A DNA stretch of 64,000 nucleotides from NCBI GenBank assembly GCA_044229235.1, contig JBGATH010000010.1:37008-101007 (forward strand), in the 5' to 3' direction. Position 1 is the stretch's first letter, and each line of letters starts with the position of its first letter. Made by a program: the position numbers and the translations under genes. The stretch comes from UKL13-2 sp044229235 (GTDB lineage Bacteria > Pseudomonadota > Gammaproteobacteria > Burkholderiales > Usitatibacteraceae). The notes beneath the pieces are model-generated. The model was not told the origin of the DNA. It made no database searches and worked only from the letters and a program-made list of their open reading frames with translations. Positions 43,893 to 53,307 of this stretch are shown here, in pieces.

Positions 43893-44753
43893 ATGAGTCA
43901 GTCCATCATCACCAACCTGCTGCTGCCGGTCGCGCTCGGCGTAATCATGCTGGGCCTCGGCCTGAGCCTGACACTGGCTGATTTCGTAAGAGTCCTGCGT
44001 TATCCCAAGGCGGTGCTGATCGGGCTGTTCATCCAGATGTTTGTGCTGACCGGTGTGTGCTTCGGTATTGCCGTGGTATTCAAGCTGCCTCCCGACCTGG
44101 CCGTGGGCATGATGCTGCTCGCGGCTTCGCCCGGCGGCGCCACGGCAAACATCTACAGCCACCTGGCGCACGGCGATGTCGCGCTCAACATCACCCTGAC
44201 GGCGGTCAATTCATTGCTGTCGCTGTTTGCCCTGCCGGTGATTGTCAGCCTTGCCCTGAACCATTTCATGGCCTCCGACCAGCTGGTCCCTCCACCCTTC
44301 GGCAAAGTCGCCGAAGTCGGCATCATCATCCTGGGTCCGGTGGTGATCGGCATGTTGCTGCGCACCCGCTTCACCACGCTCAGCGAGCGCATGGCCAAAC
44401 CGGTGAGGATTTTTTCCGTGCTGCTGCTGGCCGCCGTCATCCTCGCCGCCTTCGCGCAGAATGCCGAGGTACTGACCCGGTACTTTGCCATCGTCGGTGG
44501 CGCCTGCCTGCTGTTCAATGTCCTGTCGATGGCGATCGGCTTTGGCGTGCCGCTTGCGGCCCGATTGCCGGACCGGCAGGCGATCGCCATTGCCATGGAG
44601 ATCGGCATCCACAATGGCACACTGGCCATCTTCATTGCGCTCAATGTGCTCGACAATGCCGCCATGACCGTGCCGGCCGCGGTCTATTCGCTGTTCATGT
44701 TTGCAACCGCGGGCCTGTTCGCGTGGTGGTTGAATCATCGCCATGGCCATTGA
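43893..44753 (+). CDS. bile acid:sodium symporter (BASS) family transporter
   Basis: 286-aa membrane protein with about nine or ten hydrophobic helices. Typical family sequences are LMIGLGLSL-like MLGLGLSLTLADF, AASPGGATANIYSHLAHGDV, and GIHNGTLAIFIALNVL near the C-terminus. The cargo is unknown and may be an organic acid or steroid-like anion. The start at 43893 (MSQSIITNLLLPVALG) is preferred to an ATG six codons upstream, because it matches the family N-terminus. It is followed by deoD after 79 bases. Confidence 0.9.
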   Translation: MSQSIITNLLLPVALGVIMLGLGLSLTLADFVRVLRYPKAVLIGLFIQMFVLTGVCFGIAVVFKLPPDLAVGMMLLAASPGGATANIYSHLAHGDVALNITLTAVNSLLSLFALPVIVSLALNHFMASDQLVPPPFGKVAEVGIIILGPVVIGMLLRTRFTTLSERMAKPVRIFSVLLLAAVILAAFAQNAEVLTRYFAIVGGACLLFNVLSMAIGFGVPLAARLPDRQAIAIAMEIGIHNGTLAIFIALNVLDNAAMTVPAAVYSLFMFATAGLFAWWLNHRHGH

Positions 44754-44832
44754 GCCGTCCAAAGTCGCCACGGCTTGAATTTGCCGCCCGTTCCCGGCAC
44801 GATGCCGGATTACCCGCAAATAACAAGAAACC

Positions 44833-45543
44833 ATGCCGACTCCTCACATCAACGCCCAGCCGGGTGACTTTGCCGAAACTGTACTGATGCCCGGCGACCC
44901 CTTGCGGGCGCAGTTCATTGCCGAGAACTGGTTGAAGGATGCAAAGCAGGTGAATTCGGTGCGCAACATGTACGGCTACACGGGGACGTTCAAGGGGAAG
45001 CGCCTGTCGGTCATGGCGCACGGCATGGGCATTCCCTCCTGCAGCATCTACGCCACCGAACTCATCAAGGATTACGGCGTGAAGAATGTCATCCGCGTCG
45101 GCTCCTGCGGCGCACTCATGGCGGAGATCCGGCTTGGCGAAATCATCATCGCCATGGGTGCGTCCACCGACAGCAAGGTGAATCGACTGCGCTTGATGGA
45201 CCACGACTATGCCGCCATCGCCGATTACCACCTGCTGCGTACCGCCGCTGATGTGGCGGCCGAACAGGCCAAGCCGGTGCGGGTCGGCAACGTTTTCTCG
45301 GCGGATCTGTTCTACACGCCACAGCCGGAATTGTTCGACAAGCTGGAGAAGATGCAGGTGCTGGCGGTGGAAATGGAACTGGCCGGCATTTACGGCCTCG
45401 CCGCCGAGTATGGTGCGCGGGCGCTGGGCATCCTCACCGTCTCCGATCAGATTCGCACGCACCAGCACATGAGTGCGGAGGCACGCCAGACCAGCTTCGG
45501 GGAAATGATTGAACTGGCGCTGGAAACGGCGGTGCGCCTGTGA
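44833..45543 (+). CDS. deoD: purine-nucleoside phosphorylase DeoD
   Basis: Cleaves purine nucleosides with phosphate to the base and ribose-1-phosphate (salvage). The 236-aa protein fits the hexameric DeoD class. Motifs are TPHINAQPGDFAETVLMPGD (nucleoside and phosphate site), VIRVGSCGAL and VLAVEMELAGIYGLAAEYGA. ATG at 44833. It overlaps the downstream cytochrome gene by 4 bases (GTGA), so the two are co-translated. Confidence 0.95.
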   Translation: MPTPHINAQPGDFAETVLMPGDPLRAQFIAENWLKDAKQVNSVRNMYGYTGTFKGKRLSVMAHGMGIPSCSIYATELIKDYGVKNVIRVGSCGALMAEIRLGEIIIAMGASTDSKVNRLRLMDHDYAAIADYHLLRTAADVAAEQAKPVRVGNVFSADLFYTPQPELFDKLEKMQVLAVEMELAGIYGLAAEYGARALGILTVSDQIRTHQHMSAEARQTSFGEMIELALETAVRL

Positions 45544-46013
45544 AACAGGTCGCAAGCGCAGCATCGGCTTGGCAAACCCCGGCACTGGCGTCCCACGGGG
45601 ATCATTCGGGCCCGCGCGCGAGCCCTCAAAGACGCCTTGCGGGGCCTGCTGTCGCGCTCATGCTGGTCATCGCCGGCCTGGTGCCCTCGCCGGCGTCCGC
45701 CCAGGCCGACGCCGTGCGCGGCAAGAAGTCATACGAAACCACTTGCAGCATCTGCCACTCGCTGACGGCCAACGGCATCGGGCCGAGCCACAAGGGCGTG
45801 TACGGCCGCAAGGCCGGCAGCATGGCCGGATATGACTATTCTCCCGGCTTTGCCAAGGTCAACCTCGTCTGGGACGAGAAGAACCTCGATGCCTGGATCG
45901 CCTTTCCCGAAAACCTGGTGCCCGGCCAGAAGATGGGCTTTTACGTGATGGAGGCCGACGTGCGCGCCGATATCATTGCGTACCTCAAGTCGCTCGGCGG
46001 GCCGACCAGGTAG
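45540..46013 (+). CDS. class I c-type cytochrome
   Basis: 157-aa exported haem protein. After a basic leader, the signal segment LAGPAVALMLVIAGLVPSPA leads to a mature domain with haem site CSICH (residues 69-73) and axial Met132 in PGQKMGF. The last part, ADIIAYLKSLG, is the usual C-terminal helix. It resembles soluble electron-carrier cytochromes. The GTG start overlaps the deoD stop. An internal start closer to the signal peptide is possible. Confidence 0.88.
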   Translation: MKQVASAASAWQTPALASHGDHSGPRASPQRRLAGPAVALMLVIAGLVPSPASAQADAVRGKKSYETTCSICHSLTANGIGPSHKGVYGRKAGSMAGYDYSPGFAKVNLVWDEKNLDAWIAFPENLVPGQKMGFYVMEADVRADIIAYLKSLGGPTR

Positions 46014-46043
46014 CGGCCCCGGCTGATTTGCTGCACCGCTTCG

Positions 46044-46829
46044 CTACGCGCCGAAGCGGTATGCATCCATCGCCAGCGCGCTGCCTTCGAAGCCATCGAA
46101 CACGCGTTCGACCTTCGCGTCTTCACCGGCTGCACCCAGCGCCACGAACAGCGGCAGGAAGTGTTCCTCGGTCGGGTGCGCGCGCGCCGCATCCGGGGCC
46201 TGATCACGATAGTGCGTCAGCGCATCGACGTCGTGCGCGGCGAGGTGCCGGTAAACCCATTCCTGGAAATTCACGGCATAGGGCGCGTGCGCGACCTGGC
46301 CGCGCGACATCATCCAGTCGCGCAGGTTGTGGGTGAGATGTCCCGAACCGACAATCAGAATGCCTTCCCTGGTCAAGGGCGCAAGCGCACGCCCCACCTC
46401 GAAATGATGGCGCGGATTCAGCGCGGTCTGTACCGACAGTTGCACGATGGGCACGTCCGCGTCCGGATACATTTTCAGCGACGGCACCCAGGTGCCGTGA
46501 TCGAAGCCGCGACAGCCATCGACGCCTGCTGTGAAGCCGGCATCCTTGAGCAGCGACTGCGCGCGTGCCGCCACGCCGGGTTCGCCCGGCGCGGCATATT
46601 GAATCTTGTAGAGCGCGTCGGGGAATCCGCCAAAGTCGTAAATCATCGAAGGCCTGGCGTTGCCCGACAGCATCGGCAGGTTGGTTTCCCAATGCGCCGT
46701 GACCATGAGGACCGCCTTGGGCGCGGGTAAAGCCGCCGCCAGTGCAGCCCAGACCTCTCCCGCCTTGCCGGCCTGGATGGCGTGCATCGGTGAGCCGTGC
46801 GACAGGAACAAGGTGGGTAGCGTTCTCAT
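46044..46829 (-). CDS. DODA-type extradiol ring-opening dioxygenase (LigB/YgiD family)
   Basis: 261-aa class III extradiol dioxygenase family enzyme. Metal-binding residues fit: His11 in FLSHGSPMHAI, VTAHWE, GFDHGTWVPSLKMYPDADVP and GSGHLTHNLRDW. Enzymes of this group open catechol-type rings, and the natural substrate here is unknown. It is the last gene of a leftward group (doxX, gst, this gene), with a LysR regulator divergent from it at the far end. Confidence 0.9.
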   Translation of the reverse strand: MRTLPTLFLSHGSPMHAIQAGKAGEVWAALAAALPAPKAVLMVTAHWETNLPMLSGNARPSMIYDFGGFPDALYKIQYAAPGEPGVAARAQSLLKDAGFTAGVDGCRGFDHGTWVPSLKMYPDADVPIVQLSVQTALNPRHHFEVGRALAPLTREGILIVGSGHLTHNLRDWMMSRGQVAHAPYAVNFQEWVYRHLAAHDVDALTHYRDQAPDAARAHPTEEHFLPLFVALGAAGEDAKVERVFDGFEGSALAMDAYRFGA

Positions 46830-46946
46830 GATGGTCTTTCAATTCGCATTCGTTGTTGCAATGACAGCGTGACGACCGGTGATCGTCAACGCCTGTGGAA
46901 ACTTCCCCGGCCCGCTTGCATGCGCCGGCCGGGGAAACGGGCTGGA

Positions 46947-47555
46947 TTACTTGATGAGGCCTTCCGCCTTGAGCGCGGCTTGCACCGCCGGGCGTACTGC
47001 CACGCGTGCCTGGTACGCAGCCAGCACCGGCCACTTGGCCAGGTCGATACCGACCCACTGTCCCCAGTTGAGCGTGGTGAACAGATAGCCGTCGGCAACG
47101 GTGAACTGATCGCCCATCAAGTATTGCTTGCCCTCGAGTTGAGACGAGAGCCAGTCGAAGCGCTTGCCCAGCTTGGCCTTGAAGCCTTCTTTCACGTCAG
47201 CCGAAAGTGCGGGGTCGAACAGCGGGCTGAACCCCTTGTGGATTTCGGAGGTGATGAAGTTGAGCATTTCCTGCAGGCGATAACGCGCCAGCGTACCGGC
47301 TGCCGGGGCCAGTCCGGACTCGGGCTTCTGGTCGGCGATGTACTGGACGATGGCCGGGCCTTCGGTCAGCACTTCGCCGTTGTCCAGTTGCAATGCCGGT
47401 ACGTAGCCCTTGCCGTTGATGGCCAGGAAATTGCCACCCCCGATCATTTCCTTGGTCTTGGTATCGACCCGCTGCGTGTCGAACGGCAGGCCGGCTTCGG
47501 TGAGGGCGATGCGCGGGGAGAGTGAGCAGGCGCCCGGGGAGAAATACAGTTTCAT
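46947..47555 (-). CDS. glutathione S-transferase, beta class
   Basis: 202-aa cytoplasmic enzyme. The beta-class N-terminus has the active-site cysteine in SPGACSLSPRIAL (Cys10) and the glutathione site (VPALQLDNGEVLTEGPAI). The C-terminal helical domain ends MGDQFTVADGYLFTTLNWGQ. The ATG at 47553-47555 has AAGGAA 8 bases upstream. It lies 33 bases after the DoxX-family gene in the same operon. Confidence 0.93.
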   Translation of the reverse strand: MKLYFSPGACSLSPRIALTEAGLPFDTQRVDTKTKEMIGGGNFLAINGKGYVPALQLDNGEVLTEGPAIVQYIADQKPESGLAPAAGTLARYRLQEMLNFITSEIHKGFSPLFDPALSADVKEGFKAKLGKRFDWLSSQLEGKQYLMGDQFTVADGYLFTTLNWGQWVGIDLAKWPVLAAYQARVAVRPAVQAALKAEGLIK

Positions 47556-47588
47556 GGTGTTTCCTTTTGGCGTAAGAGGGTCAAGTGA

Positions 47589-47996
47589 TCAGTTGGCGGC
47601 GTTGCGGCTGGAGACAAGAGCGAGCTTGCCGTCGCCCAGCAGCGCGGTCACCAGTGCCGCGATCGTCAGGAATGCAGGGTATTCCCAGCCGCCGTTCGGC
47701 GCCGAGAAAGTCCAGCCGTTGCCGGCATGCGCCCAGGTGGCGCCAATCAGCACCGGCACGAGGGCCAGCGCCACCCAGCGGGCGTATACACCGCCGAGGA
47801 TGAGCAGGCCGCCGACCAGTTCCGCGATGAATGTGACGTAAGCCAGCGGACCAGGCAGGCCCAGCGACTCAAAGAACTGCACGGTACCCGGCAGCGTGAA
47901 AACCACGTACTTGAGTAGCGCGTGGGCGATGAACATGACGCCGAGGGACACGCGCAACAGCGTGGCGGCGTAGGGAGCGGTACGGTTGTCGATCAT
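47589..47996 (-). CDS. DoxX family membrane protein
   Basis: 135-aa integral membrane protein with four hydrophobic helices (LLRVSLGVMFIAHALLKYVV, YVTFIAELVGGLLILGGVYA, VALALVPVLIGATWAHAGNG, ALLG-rich end). The DoxX family is often linked to redox stress or respiration. The start at 47994-47996 has GGAGA 5 bases upstream. An in-frame extension upstream is unlikely. It is the first gene of the doxX-gst-dioxygenase group, transcribed away from the LysR gene. Confidence 0.88.
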   Translation of the reverse strand: MIDNRTAPYAATLLRVSLGVMFIAHALLKYVVFTLPGTVQFFESLGLPGPLAYVTFIAELVGGLLILGGVYARWVALALVPVLIGATWAHAGNGWTFSAPNGGWEYPAFLTIAALVTALLGDGKLALVSSRNAAN

Positions 47997-48133
47997 GAGA
48001 ATCTCCAGAAAAAGGTTGGTGAGGTGTTTGCTTGAACAGCGCGAGCTGGTGAGACGAATTCTGGTGGTTGCTTCAATCGGGATAAAGAGCTCAAATAGCA
48101 ATTAATTGTCCCGAAATACGCAATAATTCATCC

Positions 48134-49063
48134 ATGGCTCTCGACCGCTTTCTCGCAATGAATGTTTTCGTGAAGGTCGTGGAGTGCGGCAGCTTTGCGC
48201 GCGCGGCGGAGCGCATGGACCTGTCGACGTCGGCCGTGTCGCGGCATGTTGCGGATCTCGAGTCGCACCTGGACACGCGGTTGCTTAACCGCACCACGCG
48301 GCGCATTTCGCTCACCGAAAGCGGCCAGGCGTATTTCGAGCGCGTCTTGCAGTTACTGGCCGATCTGGAGGAAGTCGAAGCGGTCGCGGGCAGCAGTACC
48401 GCCAAGCCCAAGGGCACCATTCGCCTCACCTGTTCGGTCAATTTCGGTGCGCGGCATGTCGCGCCGGCCGTAGGCGCGTTTCAGGCCGTGCATCCCGAGG
48501 TGCTGTTCGACATCTCTGTCTCGGATCGCTTTGTCGACCTGGTGGAAGAGGGGCTCGACCTGGCAGTGCGCATCGGTGACCTGGGCAACACCAATCTCAT
48601 CGCCCGCAAGATCGGCCAGATGCAGCTCACCACTTGCGCCTCGCCTGCCTACCTGAAGGCGCACGGTACGCCGCGCAACCCGGGCGACCTGGTCCATCAC
48701 AACTGCCTGACCTATGAATACGCGCCGGTAAAACACCAGTGGGCTTTTCGCGAGCACACCAAGGGAAAAGTGCATGGCACGGGAGAAGAGGTGAAAGTGC
48801 GTATCGCCGGCAGCGTGCACGGCAACAATGGTGAATTGATGGCGGCGGTGGCCGCTGCCGGTGTGGGTATCGCCTTTGAGCCTGATTTCATCGTCAACAG
48901 CTTCATCGAGTCCGGCAAACTGGTGCCGATACTGAAGAGCTGGCTGCCCGAGCCCTCGCCCATCTACGCGGTGTATCCAAGCCGCCGCCACTTGTCCGCA
49001 AAGGTACGAACCTTCGTCGATTTCCTGGCGGCGTATTTTGCGCAGCAACGCGATTGGCGCTAA
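48134..49063 (+). CDS. LysR-family transcriptional regulator
   Basis: 309-aa regulator with an N-terminal winged helix (VFVKVVECGSFARAAERMDL, STSAVSRHVADLESHLDTRL) and a C-terminal effector domain. It is divergent from the doxX-gst-dioxygenase group, so it probably controls that group and itself. The 137-base intergenic region (47997-48133) is AT-rich with a CAATTAATTG palindrome at 48101-48110 as a possible operator. The effector is unknown. Confidence 0.92.
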   Translation: MALDRFLAMNVFVKVVECGSFARAAERMDLSTSAVSRHVADLESHLDTRLLNRTTRRISLTESGQAYFERVLQLLADLEEVEAVAGSSTAKPKGTIRLTCSVNFGARHVAPAVGAFQAVHPEVLFDISVSDRFVDLVEEGLDLAVRIGDLGNTNLIARKIGQMQLTTCASPAYLKAHGTPRNPGDLVHHNCLTYEYAPVKHQWAFREHTKGKVHGTGEEVKVRIAGSVHGNNGELMAAVAAAGVGIAFEPDFIVNSFIESGKLVPILKSWLPEPSPIYAVYPSRRHLSAKVRTFVDFLAAYFAQQRDWR

Positions 49064-49076
49064 CGCCACAGCCCGG

Positions 49077-49613
49077 CTAGCGTGAGCCCTTGTCCCCGTG
49101 CGTCGCCACCGCGGTGAGGATGCCCTGCAAAATGGCCAGCGGCGCAGGCGGACAACCGGGCACTTCGACATCGACCGGGATCACGTTCGACACTCGGCCG
49201 CAGCTGGCATAGCTTTCGCCAAACACGCCGCCATTGCAGCCGCACTCGCCGATCGCCACCACCAGCTTGGGCCCCGGCGTTGCTTCGTAGGCGATCTTCA
49301 GTGCCCGCTCCATGTTGCGCGAGACCGGGCCGGTCACCAGCAGCATGTCGGCATGGCGCGGGCTGGCGACGAACCTGATGCCCATGCCTTCGATGTTGTA
49401 GTAGGGATTGTTGAGCGCGTGGATTTCCAGCTCGCAGCCATTGCACGAGCCGGCATCGACCTGGCGTATGGCCAGCGCGCGGCCGAGCTTGCCGAGGATT
49501 TCATCGTGAATCTGCGCGGCCTGTGCCTCGGGCACCCGCAAATTCTCGCGTGCCCCCGGGGCGGGCTCGGAGACGATGCCGGTATTGAGAATCTTGAGCA
49601 AAACAGGAATCAT
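49077..49613 (-). CDS. hyfI: Ehr/Hyf complex small subunit (NuoB/HyfI-like)
   Basis: 178-aa iron-sulfur subunit of a Hyf-like membrane complex. The [4Fe-4S] cysteines are conserved: SCNGCELEIHAL, GECGCNGGVFGESYASCG and VPGCPPAP. It overlaps hyfG (ATGA), being last in the leftward operon. In related complexes it passes electrons between a peripheral partner and the membrane arm. No ferredoxin-type subunit (HyfA/HyfH) accompanies it here. Confidence 0.9.
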   Translation of the reverse strand: MIPVLLKILNTGIVSEPAPGARENLRVPEAQAAQIHDEILGKLGRALAIRQVDAGSCNGCELEIHALNNPYYNIEGMGIRFVASPRHADMLLVTGPVSRNMERALKIAYEATPGPKLVVAIGECGCNGGVFGESYASCGRVSNVIPVDVEVPGCPPAPLAILQGILTAVATHGDKGSR

Positions 49614-51169
49614 GAATCGTGCCCGCTGTAACTCAGGTTGAACGACTTGTTGATCAGCGGGAAATCAGGAACGATGTTGTCCATGACCGCGTGTTCCAGC
49701 AACGGCCAGTTTTGCCACGACGGATCATGCGCATGGCCGCGGCGAATCATGCCGCCGTCACCGGCTTCCAGCGCCACCAGTATTTCCCCGCGCCAGCCTT
49801 CCACCCAGCCGAATCCCATCGCACCGGTCCGGGCCGCCGGCAGCGCCACACGCAGTTCCCCTGCGGGCAGCCGGTGCAGGATGGTGCGGATCAGGCGCAG
49901 CGACTCAAACACCTCGTCGAAGCGCACCGCTACTCGCGCCGCGGCATCGCCGTTGCGGCGGCACGCGCCCTTGACGGCCAGTTCGTCGTAGGGCGAGGCA
50001 GGATGCAACACGCGCAAGTCCCGGTCCTGCCCGCTGGCGCGCGCGGCAAGCCCGGTCATACCCAGGCGATTCGCCAGTTGCTGCGTGACGCGCCCGGCGG
50101 TGATGAAGCGGTCCTGCAGCCCGGCATGTTCGTAGTAGATGTGGCGCAGTTCCAGCAATTCGTTTTCCACGTCGTAGGCCAGCCGCGCCAGCCGCTCGGC
50201 ATCTTCCGCGGACAAATCGTGGCTGACGCCACCCGGCACGATGCGATCCATCATGAATCGGTGGCCAAAGGCGCTGCCGGCCCAGCGCAGCCAATCCTCC
50301 TTGAGGCGCGAAAACTGCGAGAGCCCGAACGCGAACGCAGCGTCATTGCCCAGCGCGCCAAGATCGCCAAGGTGATTGGCGACTCGCTCGCGCTCCAGCA
50401 TCAACGCGCGCAGCCAGCAGGCACGTGCGGGGGGCGTGATCGCCAACAGCGACTCGGCCGCCTGCGCGTACGCCCAGGCATAGGCGACCGTTGAATCGCC
50501 GGAAACGCGTCCCGCCAGGCGGCCACCATCGGCGACCGCAAATGACTCAAAGCGCTTGTCGACACCCTTGTGCGTGTATCCCAGCCGCTGTTCGAGCCGC
50601 AATACCTTCTCGCCAACGATGGAAAAGCGAAAGTGGCCCGGTTCGATGATGCCGGCGTGGATGGGGCCAACCGGAATCTCGTGCACACCCTCGCCCTCGA
50701 CGCGGACGAAATCGTAGTGCTGCTGCGGATTGTCCAAGACTTGGTTAACGTCGAAATCGCGCCGCAACGGAAACATGTTTTCCGGCCAGGCGCCGTGGCG
50801 CAGCCATGGTCGCTGGTCGGCATCGCTCTCCGCGCGCAGTCCCAGCAGGTCGAACAGCGCCCGCTGCATGCGCACCGCGACCGGAAACAAACCCGCCAGG
50901 CCCGGATAGGTAGGTGCGCCCTGCGCCGCAGAATCCGGCACGGACAGCGCCACCACCGCCAGGCCCTGCTCGACGGCATAGGCGGCGTAGACGACAAAGG
51001 TGTCATCGCGATCGCGATTGTCGGTGCCCCAGAGCGCCAGAAGCTTGCGATCCGCTTCGTGGACGACGCGCGCCGCCTCGTTCCACTCCTCGCGATCGAC
51101 GCTCGCCAGCGCGACCGGGGCGGCACCGGGCAGGCGCTGGAATTGCAGGGAAAGTCCGGGAATGCGCAT
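49610..51169 (-). CDS. hyfG: Ehr/Hyf large subunit (NuoC-NuoD fusion), Ni-Fe ligands missing
   Basis: 519-aa HyfG/HycE-like protein. The first ~150 residues resemble NuoC, and the rest the NiFe-hydrogenase large subunit / NuoD (LEQRLGYTHKGVDKRFESFA, ERERVANHLGDLGALG, VENELLELRHIYYEHAGLQD). The four cysteines that bind nickel in true hydrogenases are absent: the RxCxxC site reads GRVSGDS, and the end has NKSFNLSYSGHDS. It therefore fits energy-converting-hydrogenase-related (Ehr) complexes rather than a hydrogenase. Confidence 0.88.
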   Translation of the reverse strand: MRIPGLSLQFQRLPGAAPVALASVDREEWNEAARVVHEADRKLLALWGTDNRDRDDTFVVYAAYAVEQGLAVVALSVPDSAAQGAPTYPGLAGLFPVAVRMQRALFDLLGLRAESDADQRPWLRHGAWPENMFPLRRDFDVNQVLDNPQQHYDFVRVEGEGVHEIPVGPIHAGIIEPGHFRFSIVGEKVLRLEQRLGYTHKGVDKRFESFAVADGGRLAGRVSGDSTVAYAWAYAQAAESLLAITPPARACWLRALMLERERVANHLGDLGALGNDAAFAFGLSQFSRLKEDWLRWAGSAFGHRFMMDRIVPGGVSHDLSAEDAERLARLAYDVENELLELRHIYYEHAGLQDRFITAGRVTQQLANRLGMTGLAARASGQDRDLRVLHPASPYDELAVKGACRRNGDAAARVAVRFDEVFESLRLIRTILHRLPAGELRVALPAARTGAMGFGWVEGWRGEILVALEAGDGGMIRRGHAHDPSWQNWPLLEHAVMDNIVPDFPLINKSFNLSYSGHDS

Positions 51170-51186
51170 GGCTATGGTCCTTGGTC

Positions 51187-52647
51187 TCAGCCGATCAGCT
51201 TCGCCGCCTGCTCGTACCAGCGGGCGAGATAAGGGGGAATGTACAGACCCAGCATCAAGCCCAGGCCCAGATGCACGAATACGGGCAGCAATGCCGGCTG
51301 ATGCGCCAGCGGCTTCACGCTTGAGTCGCCGAATACCATCGGCTGCACGCGGCCGAACACCGCCGCAAAAGCGACGCCCAGCGAAATCAGCAGGAACGGC
51401 GTCGCCCAGGGGTGGTCACGCATGGCAGTGGTCAGAATCAGGAATTCGCTGGCGAATACGCCGAAGGGCGGCATGCCGAGGATGGCCAGCGTCCCCAGCA
51501 TCAGGCCCCAGCCGATGGTCGGGCTCTGCTTCATCAGGCCACGGATGTCGTCCATTATTTGCGTGCCGGCCTTTTGCGTGGCGTGACCGACGGCGAAGAA
51601 GATGGCCGACTTGATCAGCGAGTGCACCGTCATGTGCAGGAGCCCGGCGAAATTGGCGATCGGCCCGCCCATGCCGAAGGCGAACGTCATGAGGCCCATG
51701 TGCTCGATCGAGGAGTACGCAAACATGCGCTTGACGTCTTTTTGCCGCGACAGGAAGAAGGCCGCGACCACCACCGACAGCAGGCCGAAGGCCATCATCA
51801 TGTTGCCGGCGAAGTGATTGCCCAGCGCGCCATCGGTAAGCACCTTCACACGGATGAGGCAGTACAGCGCGACGTTCAGCAACAGGCCGCTGAGCACCGC
51901 GGAAATCGGCGTCGGGCCCTCTGCGTGCGCGTCCGGCAGCCAGTTGTGCAGCGGCACCAGCCCGACCTTGGTGCCGTAACCGACCAGCAGGAACACAAAC
52001 GCCAGCGAAAGAATGGCCGGTTCCAGCTGTCCCTTGACGACATTGAGATGCGTCCATAACAACGCATTGCCCTCGGCGCCCAGTACCCGCTCGGCAGCGA
52101 AATACAGCAGGATGGTGCCGAACAGCGCCTGGGCAATACCGACACCGCAGAGTATGAAATACTTCCACGCGGCCTCGAGGCTGGCCGCCGTGCGATACAC
52201 CGACACCAGCAACACCGTGGCCAGCGTTGCGGCCTCCATGGCAACCCAGAGGATGCCGAGATTGTTGGTGGTGAGCGCCACCAGCATGGTGAAATTGAAC
52301 GCCTGGTACATGCTGTGATAGAGCCGCATGCGACCCGGCGTCATGCGGCCGTGGTCGCGCTCGACGCGCATGTACGGCCGCGAAAACAGCGAGGTGGTCA
52401 GCCCGACAAACGCGGTCAGCGCCACCAGGAACACGTTGAGCGGATCGACGAAGAACTGCTGGTCGAGCAGCAGCACGGAGCCGCCGGAGATGATTTCGGT
52501 GGTCAGCCAGACCGCCGCGACGAATGTGGCGAAGCTGAAAGCGACATTGATTTCGGGCGCGCGATTGCTTGCGCCGGCCACTGCCAGCACCACGCTGCCG
52601 ACCACAGGGCAAACGAACAGCAGTGCGAGCGGTGCGAGTGCGTCCAT
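51187..52647 (-). CDS. hyfF: Ehr/Hyf membrane subunit F (NuoL/M/N-like antiporter)
   Basis: 486-aa membrane protein of the Mrp/NuoL-M-N family with about 14 helices. Typical motifs are GLVPLHNWLPDAHAEGPTPI, KRMFAYSSIEHMGLMTFAFG and HSLIKSAIFFAVGHAT. It should pump protons or sodium coupled to electron flow. The start at 52645-52647 is chosen over a much longer open frame that lacks membrane segments. It overlaps the hyfE stop by one base. Confidence 0.92.
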   Translation of the reverse strand: MDALAPLALLFVCPVVGSVVLAVAGASNRAPEINVAFSFATFVAAVWLTTEIISGGSVLLLDQQFFVDPLNVFLVALTAFVGLTTSLFSRPYMRVERDHGRMTPGRMRLYHSMYQAFNFTMLVALTTNNLGILWVAMEAATLATVLLVSVYRTAASLEAAWKYFILCGVGIAQALFGTILLYFAAERVLGAEGNALLWTHLNVVKGQLEPAILSLAFVFLLVGYGTKVGLVPLHNWLPDAHAEGPTPISAVLSGLLLNVALYCLIRVKVLTDGALGNHFAGNMMMAFGLLSVVVAAFFLSRQKDVKRMFAYSSIEHMGLMTFAFGMGGPIANFAGLLHMTVHSLIKSAIFFAVGHATQKAGTQIMDDIRGLMKQSPTIGWGLMLGTLAILGMPPFGVFASEFLILTTAMRDHPWATPFLLISLGVAFAAVFGRVQPMVFGDSSVKPLAHQPALLPVFVHLGLGLMLGLYIPPYLARWYEQAAKLIG

Positions 52648-53306
52648 CAATCTTCTTTCAGGTTTTCGAGATGATGGATGTCGAGCGAATCGAACTGCTC
52701 GCGGATCTGGAACATGAAAACACCGAGTATGACCATACCGATCAGCACGTCGAGGGCGATGCCGAGTTCGACCACCATCGGCATGCCGTAGGTGGCGCTG
52801 GTGGCGGCAAAAAACAAGCCGTTTTCCATCGCGAGGAAGCCAATCACCTGCGGCACCGCCTTGGAACGGGTGATCATCATCAAAAACGACAGCAGCACGC
52901 AGGCCAAGGCAATGCCCAGCGTGCCGCGCGCCACCGAAGTCGAAAACTGCGAGATCGGCAGCGCGAGGTTGAAGGCGAAGATGACCAGGCCGATTCCCAC
53001 CAGCATCAGCGTCGGGATGTTGATCAGTGTTTCCACATCCCACTTCACGTTCAGGCGGCGGATCAGGCGATGCAGGATGTAAGGCAGCACCAGCACCTTG
53101 AGAACAAAGGTGATGGCGGCCGAATACAGCAGATGCTTCTGTCCGGTGGCAATCGCCACCGTCAGGGTCGAGCCGACCAGGGCCAGCCCCTGGAAGGCGA
53201 ACAGGTTGATCAACGACAGGATGCGCCGCTGCGAAAGCATGGCAAACGCGATCAGCAGCAGGATGGCGGCGAACAGGTTGACGATCTGGCCGGTCAGGGT
53301 GCTCAT
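52647..53306 (-). CDS. hyfE: Ehr/Hyf membrane subunit E
   Basis: 219-aa membrane protein of the HyfE family, related to NuoK, with about six helices (LTGQIVNLFAAILLLIAFAM at the start, GMPMVVELGIALDVLIGMVI at the end). It works in the membrane arm next to HyfF. The ATG at 53304-53306 is one base from the hyfC stop. The charged C-terminus (LDIHHLENLKED) is cytoplasmic. Confidence 0.9.
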   Translation of the reverse strand: MSTLTGQIVNLFAAILLLIAFAMLSQRRILSLINLFAFQGLALVGSTLTVAIATGQKHLLYSAAITFVLKVLVLPYILHRLIRRLNVKWDVETLINIPTLMLVGIGLVIFAFNLALPISQFSTSVARGTLGIALACVLLSFLMMITRSKAVPQVIGFLAMENGLFFAATSATYGMPMVVELGIALDVLIGMVILGVFMFQIREQFDSLDIHHLENLKED

Positions 53307-53307
53307 C